From contig JBFMFE010000081.1 in assembly GCA_040752295.1 (NCBI GenBank), positions 1 to 52,063 of the forward strand: a stretch of DNA of 52,063 nucleotides, written 5' to 3'. This DNA is from JBFMFE01 sp040752295 (lineage in GTDB: Bacteria > UBP15 > UBA6099 > JBFMBQ01). This document shows, in pieces, positions 1 through 8,200 of this stretch. The notes beneath the pieces were generated by a model. The model made no database searches. It saw only the letters and a program-made list of their open reading frames with translations, and was not told where the DNA came from. How positions within the stretch are numbered: position 1 is the first letter of the stretch; the number at the start of each line of letters is the position of its first letter. The position numbers and the translations under genes were made by a program.

Positions 1-101
1 TCCTTCTTCGTCGCACGCTCGCCCGCACTCCAAGGGGCTTCGCGCATACTGTTTTTCGCATGATCGGATTTGCATCGGACATACATAAAATTCATTTGCC
101 T

Positions 102-704
102 TTAAAGCTTCCTCCGTGGAGCGGGAACCAAAAAGTACGAAAGTTCACCATCAGTTATCGAAATTATATAAAACACTTTGCCGCCGTATATTGCCGTGAA
201 TTTTTCGTGAGTCCTTTTCTGAAACTCAAACTCATTGACAATTTGCGGGATGTAAGCAAATCCTGCGGGTTTTATCTGGACGCCGATAAAGTGGTTTTTA
301 ACCCGGATGAAGAAATCCACGTTGTAGCCGCGGTCCCATTCATCCGGCGCCGGTTCAATTTTAACCGATAGCATTTTTTCCAGTTGACCATATATGGTTT
401 GTATTTCAGACTGGCAGCCGTCGTATGTTCGGTTGATTACAAGGTCAATAATGAAATCAATGCAGTCTTCTTCCGTAATATTCTCAATTTCAGCCCGGCA
501 TATTTCAGATATTTTTTCGTAAAGTTCCTTGCCTAGGTATTCAAGGCGCTCCCTGGGATAAACGTTTTCATAATAATATTTTTCCCAGTCCCCGATTGAT
601 TTGGGTGAGCATTTTCTTATCAGTTCCGCAACCGGCCCAACCTTCTTTTTCCTGGTCAGCCCCCATCGCATGTTAGCCTGATTCATTATCCATTCTTTGG
701 GCAT
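102..704 (-). CDS. Type II restriction endonuclease, MjaI-like
   Basis: Predicted type II restriction enzyme of 200 aa that would cut DNA lacking the partner methylation. It resembles the MjaI family, seen in IRKCSP (residues 29-34) and WEKYYYENVYP (40-50). MjaI cuts at CTAG, so CTAG is the expected but unproven target. D130 followed by Q143-I-K145 could be a PD-(D/E/Q)xK catalytic centre; this is inference. Its start lies inside the end of the upstream methyltransferase gene (19-base overlap), so the two are co-transcribed and probably translationally coupled. A GGAGAG ribosome site lies about 10 bases before the ATG. The gene is near 42% G+C in places, far below the giant gene next door, which suggests horizontal acquisition. 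The family call is fairly secure; the specificity is not. Confidence 0.7.
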   Translation of the reverse strand: MPKEWIMNQANMRWGLTRKKKVGPVAELIRKCSPKSIGDWEKYYYENVYPRERLEYLGKELYEKISEICRAEIENITEEDCIDFIIDLVINRTYDGCQSEIQTIYGQLEKMLSVKIEPAPDEWDRGYNVDFFIRVKNHFIGVQIKPAGFAYIPQIVNEFEFQKRTHEKFTAIYGGKVFYIISITDGELSYFLVPAPRRKL

Positions 705-1993
705 CGTTTCGTATCTCTCTCCATCAGAAACTTCGTCTTATACTTGTAATCGAACGACGTGTCCACGTCCGCCAAGCCTTTCTTGATCAGATGAGCGTTC
801 AGGAACGTTTTGTTCCATAAATAGAGATAGCAAAGCAGATTGTTGTTTTCGTCGTGTTTCACCCTGTCGAATTTCATAAATACTTTCTGCCCGCGGACTT
901 TCTCTTGAAGGAACTCAACCGCCAGCCCGTTTTTCTCCGGTTCTTCTTTTACACCGAGGAGTCTGATTTTAGTTCCATTGTTCAGGATGAGGATCTCGGG
1001 CGATACAATTTCCCTGACGGTACGATAGCTTTGCCCCCCGGAAGCGGAGTCATCAATTTTCGAGCCGAACTTCAGTTTCCGCGGATCAACTTTTCTTTCG
1101 AAAGCCACGCGATCCCTGAAGATATAGGGCAGTTTGCCGATCGCCTCTTTTAAGTTGGCTTCGGCGCCGTTCTGTTTCTTTATCCTAAAATCGGCATCCT
1201 GAAAAAGAGAGGACTGCTTCATTCCAAGTTTCTTCTCCATCAGCGGCAAAAAACTTTCGTTTATCTCATAACCGATTGAGTTTCTTTGCAGATTCCTTGC
1301 AGCGAGGGTCGTTGTTCCGCTTCCTAAGAAAGGATCAAGCACCGTGTCACCGATGAAGCTGAACATCTTAATCAGACGCCGAGGCAGTTCTTCTGGAAAC
1401 ATCGCCAGATGCTCGTTTTGTTTTTCACCCGGAAAATTCCAGTGCCCGGTAAAATACTGGTTCCATTCCCCCTGTGTCATTTTTGATTTTTCTTTGATTT
1501 CTCTGCTGACCTTCGGGGCATCCCCATGTTTTTTAAAAATCAGGATGAATTCATAGTCCAATTTAAGAATTCCATTTCTCGGATACGGGAAGGAACCCAT
1601 AACCACAGCGCCGCCGGTCGTATGGCAGGTTGTTACTTTCTGCCAGATGATTGCGCCCATGTAGTCGAAGCCTGCGCTTTCGCAGAACTTAATTATCTCC
1701 GTTCTGATGGGAATCACCTTGTATCTCCCATAATAGACCGAACGCGCGAATTGGTCGCCGATGTTGATGCACAACCGGCAGCCTTTGTGCAACACCCTGC
1801 CGCACTCGTTCCAGACAAGGTTCAGGTTGTTTATATAGTCCTCGTAGCTGTCGTCGAAGCCGATCTGAAAACCGCCGCCGTAATCCTTCAACTGCCAGTA
1901 TGGCGGTGAGGTGATGATCAGGTGGACTGATTCGTCTGAAACCCTGTTCATGCGTCTCGAATCGCCGACGATTATTTCGTGCGTTGTTTTCAT
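686..1993 (-). CDS. DNA methyltransferase (beta class, probably N4-cytosine) with C-terminal SNase-like domain
   Basis: Modification enzyme of 435 aa, partner of the overlapping endonuclease. The catalytic motif TSPPYW (residues 28-33) comes before the SAM-binding DPFLGSGTT motif (220-228), which is beta-class order. TSPPY is typical of N4-cytosine enzymes. Residues about 326-426 form a separate domain that aligns by eye with staphylococcal nuclease: R344 matches nuclease R35 and E353 matches E43. The calcium ligands D21 and D40 and the catalytic R87 (here N384/N385) are not conserved, so this domain is probably catalytically dead and may bind DNA. The ATG at 1993 has only a weak ribosome site (AAAGAA). 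The 284 bases upstream of it (1994-2277), which separate it from the giant gene, hold no gene that I can support. Confidence 0.85.
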   Translation of the reverse strand: MKTTHEIIVGDSRRMNRVSDESVHLIITSPPYWQLKDYGGGFQIGFDDSYEDYINNLNLVWNECGRVLHKGCRLCINIGDQFARSVYYGRYKVIPIRTEIIKFCESAGFDYMGAIIWQKVTTCHTTGGAVVMGSFPYPRNGILKLDYEFILIFKKHGDAPKVSREIKEKSKMTQGEWNQYFTGHWNFPGEKQNEHLAMFPEELPRRLIKMFSFIGDTVLDPFLGSGTTTLAARNLQRNSIGYEINESFLPLMEKKLGMKQSSLFQDADFRIKKQNGAEANLKEAIGKLPYIFRDRVAFERKVDPRKLKFGSKIDDSASGGQSYRTVREIVSPEILILNNGTKIRLLGVKEEPEKNGLAVEFLQEKVRGQKVFMKFDRVKHDENNNLLCYLYLWNKTFLNAHLIKKGLADVDTSFDYKYKTKFLMERDTKRCPKNG

Positions 1994-2277
1994 CGCTGTT
2001 CTTTCATGGAAAAATAATGGGGACAGCCGCCGTTTTATGGTACATTTTCACCCTTGTCCTTTTTTCCTCGCTTCCGTTTCTGCAATTTTATCACGAACGC
2101 CGGTAAAAAATCTGGAAGCCGTCAGAAAATCTATTCGTGTTCCCGCTCACGCTTCGTTACAGCCGTTGCGCCTGACCCTTCAGCGCCGCCGCCGGCGTAC
2201 AGCACGGGCTGTCCGCCGCATCACGATACCAGCGACTTTAGTTGACGGGAAAGACGCGAACGGCAAATCCGGGAATC

Positions 2278-5200
2278 TCAGCGCACGAACTTCATCGCGG
2301 CAGCCTGCGAGACTTTTATCCAGAAGCCCGTTCCGGGTGGAATCCTGTCGCCGGGGTTCACCGGCGCGTAACCATCGGACTGGTAAACCCACGCGCCCTT
2401 CACCAGCCCGGCGGCGCCCACCGCCTGCGAGAGCGGCGCAAACCCGCCGCCCGTCGAGAAAAACGCGTGCTCGTCGCTCCACTCAATGGAAACCGGGAAC
2501 GGGTTCCCCACTAGGTTCCATCCTTCAACGAGGCTCACGATATGGTCGCCGCTCTGGTTAAGCTCGCCCGAATACCCCATCTGGTCCTGCTCGGACGTGT
2601 AAATCCAGAACCCCTGCCCCGCGGGGAGCGCGGTCCCGTCTCCCGGAACCGCCTGAACGTACCCGCCCGTCGTCATGTACACGATCCTCGCATCGCCGGA
2701 GGGAACGGCGGTGGAAATCCGCCCCGCCGTCCTGCCGGCGCCGGCGGGAACCGTCACGAGGTTCCATCCCCTCTGCGTGGACCTCTGGAAACTCTGCGTG
2801 CCGGGCGTCACGCTCACTTTCTTCGAGGGAAGGCTGTCGTTCTGGTCGCGGTTCGCCTCGTCGCACGCGGCGTCCACGGCGGGATCGTAGTTCCTGTCGT
2901 ATGCGGTCACGTAATACCAGTAGATGGTGCCGTTGTTCAACCCGGTGTCGGTGTACGACGGGTATGTCACGACGCTCGACGTGTTCACCTTCGTGAACGG
3001 TCCGTCGAACGAAAGGGCGCGGCAGACGTTGTAGCCGGCGAGGTCCGGCGACGACGAGGCGTTCCAGTCGAGGCTCACGCTGTTCTGCCCCGGTATCGCG
3101 ACCAGCCCGGACGGCGCCTGGGGCGGCGTGATGTCCTCGCCGGGAATGCCGCAGGCAATCACCCCGCCGCTCGCCCTCCCCTCGGTGTCAACCGTCTCCA
3201 GCTTGTAGCAGTAGGTCTGCCCCGCGACGAGGTTGCCGTCCACGTACGAGGAGCCGCGGATCAGCTCGACCGCCGCCGTCGTCGTGTCGGGATCGATCAC
3301 GTTGAACGCACCGTCCTGTTCCGAAGCCCGGTAAAGCCTGAATCCCGCGAACGTCGGGTCCTGCTGCACCGAGTGCGACGACCACGTTATCACGAGGCTG
3401 TTCGCGTCGTCGGTCGTCGGCTGCACGAGCAGACCCCCGGCGTCCGACGGGCTTTGCTCGTCCTTCGGCGTACCGACGGCGACGTCCGACAAGCCGCTCT
3501 GGTTGCCGTTGTCGTCGAACGCCGACACCTTGTAGAAGTACCGCTTTCCGTTCTCCACGCTCACGTCCAGGTGGCACGCGTACGCGGCGTCCGTAACGTC
3601 GCAGTAACAGGGCGCCTCGTTCGCCTTGTCGCAGTGGTTCATGTTCTGAACGTATATGACGAACTGCGTCGCGTAATCCCCGTTCAGATTGGTGTCCCGG
3701 TGCACGATGTACCCGGCGATGTCCTGGTTCTTAGCGACCGACGAGTCGTTTTCCTTGAACTTCACCGTGAGCGAGCCGCCGTTCGGCGTCGCGTAGATCA
3801 GCGGCTTCGCCGGCTTGTCCGGCGCCGTGGTGTCCGTCCTCTCGTTAGGCGTCGCGGGCAGGGCGTTCGTGGCGTCTATCTCTCCCTCGTTGCCGGTCGA
3901 ATCTACTCCCGTCACGTAGTACCAGTACAGCGAACCGTTGCACAGCCCGGCGCCGTCGTTGTTGTCCCTGAAGTAACACGTGTTCTCGCTGAGCGTCCCC
4001 GCCGGACGCACGTGCGCGGACGCCGGACAGGCGACCGTCCTGGTCAGCGTCTTTATCAGCTTGTAGCTCCCGAACGGACTCGTGTTCGCGCTGTGCGGCG
4101 TGCAGGGACAGGAATCCGTCGCGTTCGGATACCCGTCATGATCGCAGTCCCCCCCGGGGTCCCCCGCCGTGTCGCACGTGCACCCGGATATGCCCTGCGG
4201 ATCGAGACGGTACAGGTTGTACGAGTCGAGATCGGGGTCCTTTATCGTGTTCCAGTACACCTCCACCGCCTTGTCGGGAACAAGCGTGTCGTCTATGAAC
4301 CCGTCGCCGTCGTCGTCCACGTCCACGACGTTCGGGCTTTCACCGGCGTCGAAACCCGGGCGCCCGTACATCTTCGACACGCTCGTCGGCGCGGTCGTGT
4401 CCGTGTCCCTCGGCACAACCGACGCGACGTCCGAAAACCTGCTCTCGTTCCCGACGCTGTCTATGGCGGTGAGCTTGTAGTAGTACGTCACCCCCGTGAT
4501 CAGTCCCGCGGCGTCGGTGTACGATGTCCCGTCAATCGCCTCGATGCCGTTCACCACCACCCGCCCGGGCGCCGCGTCATCTATGTCAATCCGCGCGAAC
4601 GACCCCTCAGTCGTGCTCGTGCTGCGGTATATCACGTACCCGGCAAGGTCCGCGTCGCTGCCCTTCTCCCAGCCAAGCCCCACCTTCGTTCCGGCGAGGG
4701 GCGTGGCGACCAGCCCCTGCGGCACACCCGGCGCGACCGCGTCCACCGGCGTGCCGAACCTCACGGCGGAAACGGCGCTCTCGTTTCCGTATTTGTCAAC
4801 CGCAGACACGCAGTAGTAATAAGTCGCCCCGTTCGTGACGTTCTCGTCTATGTAAACCGTTTGCGTGGCGCCCTGCGCGATAAGGCAGTCGCTGCCCGGC
4901 ACGCAGTTCTGGTTCGCCGTCGTGTCGCAGCTCGCGTCGTCGCTCCGGTACAGGTTGTACCCGGCGATGTCAACCTCGTTGGCGCTCTTCGGATAGCACA
5001 CCGTCTCCTCGTTGGGCGCCCAGGTTATCTTCAGCGCCCCCCCGCCGCCGTACGGCGCGGCGCCCCCATCGTCGCACGTGTGGCTCACCACCGTGTCGCA
5101 GACGCACCCGGGCGGCGTGCAGGGATTCGAACAGTTCGCGTTGTCCGAGTACGCCGCCTTCCACCCCGGCGCGCTCGGCGGCGTGTAGTCCTTCGGTATC

Positions 5201-8200
5201 GCCGGTCCCGTTATCTCCGAGAAACCCGTCTGGTTGTAGTGCGTGTCCAGCGCGGTCACCGCGTAATAGTATCTTTTCTCGTTCTCAACGCCGGTGTCTT
5301 TGTAATAAACAGTCCCCGTCGCGGTGGGCTGCGCCACGTAGGAATCCGTTATACGGCTGAACTGCGACAGCGAGGGCTGTCCCGCGCCGGTCGGGTCCTC
5401 CGCGCGGTACACGTAGTACCCTAAGATGTCCTCGTCCGACGTGTTCGCCGTCCAGCTTACGGTCAGCGAATTCCCCGTGTAGTCGCTGGGCGGAACGTCG
5501 TCCCGCACCGCCGCGCACGGCTCCGGCGTCCCCCCGTCGAGGCACGTCCCGGTCGGTATCTCCAGCGGCGCCTGCGTGTCACGCGGCGTCGCCACCACCG
5601 TCTCCGACCGCTGGCTTATGTTCGGCACCGTGTTGGCGTTGCCGGGATCGTCGAAAACCGCGTTGTCAACGCCGGCTATCTTGTAATAATACGTCCTGTC
5701 CGTCTTCAACTCCGTGTCGGTGTACGTGAACGAGGGAATGAACTGCGTTCTCGTTGCGTCGTCCAGCGGACACCGACCCGCGGATGCTATGTCCGCCGAC
5801 GTGTCCTCGTCTATAAGCCCGTCCTGGTCGTTGTCTATCCCGTCACCGGCAAGCTCCTCGTCTATCGCCCCGTCGCCGTCGTTATCCCTTAAATCCCCCG
5901 CCGCCATGTCGTTCACGCCGTCGGTGTCCGCGTCAATCCCGCACACTCTGAACGGATAATCGCAGACCCGCCCCGCCCCCGTGTTGCAGTCGGCGTCGCT
6001 GCTGCACATGCACCCGTCCGCGGGGCAGCTCACGGGCTTCTGAGTGATCGTGAAATCGGGCGTCGTGCATATCTTCACCGGATAGACGCATTCACGCCCG
6101 GTGGCGCAGTCGGCGTCCGCCGTGCACTCGCAGCCGTCGCGCTTCGGCGTCGTCAGGCAGTTCCCGCGCACGCACGCGAAGACCCCGTCCCCCTTCGTCG
6201 CGCGGAACACCTGGAAGTAGTCCGTTGTCGCCTCGTACGTGCAGTCGGCGTTCGACGCGCACGTGCAGCCCTCCGCCGCCGGGTCCACGAGGCACCTGCC
6301 CCGCGCGCACACAGACGCCCCGGTTCCGAGGTCAACGCACTGCACCGTCGTCGGATGCGCGTTCCATGTCAGCGTCACGGACGTGCCGTCCTCGTTTATC
6401 GCGGCTTTCACGCCCGTGGGCTGCGGCGGCGGGCGCACGTCCGAAGGTATCCCCGTCACAGTGTTCGAGTAATCGCTGCAGTTGCCGCCATTTTCCCAGT
6501 CGCTCTTTACCGTCGGGTCCGCGCACTGCCGCCCCGTAAGCAGCGGCGGGTCAAGCGGATCGAGGTGGTCGTTGATGGGGTTCACGCACCCCTGCTTCGT
6601 GGCGTAGGTGTACGGATTTGTCCCCTGGTTGCACGTCCCCGGGTCGTTCGTTCCGTCGCCCCTGTAGGGACTGTCCACCGCGCGCACGCGGTAGTAGTAC
6701 TGGTACCCGTCCACAAGCCCGTTGTAGAAAAGCACCGGGCGTGTGGTGTCCGTCGCCGTGTAAAGGGAGAGGACCCCGCTCCCGGTCGCCCAGCCGTCCC
6801 CCATGTTCCCGCAGAAATAGAGGTCGTCGTTGGCGGGATCAACGTTCGCGCAGTCGAACCATTCCTCGTCGGGCGCGCCGTCGTTGTCCTCGTCGCCGCT
6901 CTCGTAGTATCCAAGCCCCTCGTCCACGTAGTAAACGGTAAGCTTCGGGAGCACGTCCTCGTTTATGCGGCGGTAATTGTTGCCGTCGGCGCAGAACGCG
7001 GCGAGCGTGCCGTCCTCGGTCTTCCTCACCGCGTCCGCCGGTCTCGCGGGACACCGGTATATCGCGTATCCACCCATGTCCTTTTCCTCGTTGAGCTTCC
7101 ACACGAGCTTGATCGAACGCCCTTTCTCCATCGAGTACACCGTATCCTGGACGGTCGGAGGGGCGGGCGGGGTGGTGTTACGGAGTATCCGCACCGTCGC
7201 GATGCTGGAAAACGCGCTGTGGTTGTGGTTGCCCAGCGATGTTGTGTCGTAGGCTAAAACGCGGAACCAGTACTCCTGTCCGTCCTCGGCAAGTTTCGGT
7301 CCGGTCATCAGCACCGAGTCGTAATCGTTGCGGCAGTTGTACCTCGGCGGGTTAGGCGTCGGCTCGTCGTCCTCCTCCGGCGCGCCGGCAAGACAGCCAT
7401 CGTCCACGAGATCGTCCTTGTCGTCGTCGAAATTGTTGCCCACTATGTCGCAGTCCGTGTCAATTATGCAGGACACGGTCTCGCCCGGATAGTTGAACCG
7501 GTAGTTGTCGTCCGCCCTCTCGGGGTCGAACGGCTTGGGGAACCTCGTCCGCGTGATCCCGTCGCTCTGGATCAGTTCATCGTCCGAGCCGGGAACGTCC
7601 CTCTGCATGTTCGTCGAGGAGGCGATCGGGACGCCGACCGCGAGGAACGCGTCCGTCGCCGTCATCGAGGTCATTGCGCTGCACGTCGGGTCGTCGGCGG
7701 GACTGCACATCGTGTAGTAATGCGAAAACGCCGTCCTCGGTCCGCGGGACATGTACACCTTGTACCCGGCGAGGTCCGTGAGTCCGGAGTTGATCGCGTC
7801 AACGTTGAAGAGCGACTCGTCCCACTGAAGCTCGATGACCCTGGCGGTGGGATCGTATCCCTCGTCAACGTGGTAACTTGCGTCCGGCTCCATGAGCGGT
7901 CGGAGTGAGTCGCCGTCGTTGTCAAGCCCGTCCGTCGAGAGCGCGTAGTTGGGGTCAACCTCCGGCGGCGCCTCGGGGCATCTCCCCAGGCACGCCCTCA
8001 GAACCGGCGGCGCTTCCGGCGGCACCGTGTCGTTGCGGATTTCCACCGTGGACTGCGACATCGGTCCCTTGAGGTAGTAGTTCACGGCGGGCGTCCTGTC
8101 GGTCCCGAGCGCCTCCAGGCTGTAGTTGACAAGGCACGCCTTGTAGATTATCCAGTCGAAATCAAGCTCGTTCAGGTGTATCCCCAGCGTGAACGCGAAC

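Noticed and set aside
2016..2032. AATGGGGACAGCC stretch resembling ends of some REP-type elements
   Set aside because: There is no matching inverted copy or transposase gene nearby, so a mobile-element call is not supported.
2542..5424. A 960-codon open frame on the plus strand opposite the giant gene
   Set aside because: Its product is almost only Arg, Val, Gly, Pro and His, as expected for the reverse of a G+C-rich repetitive coding sequence, and it resembles no family. The minus-strand protein has a signal peptide and clear domains.
5867..5920. Repeated GTCGTTGTC/CCGTCGTC DNA inside the giant gene considered as a repeat element
   Set aside because: The repeats follow the codons of DxDxDG acid loops in frame, so they reflect protein repeats.
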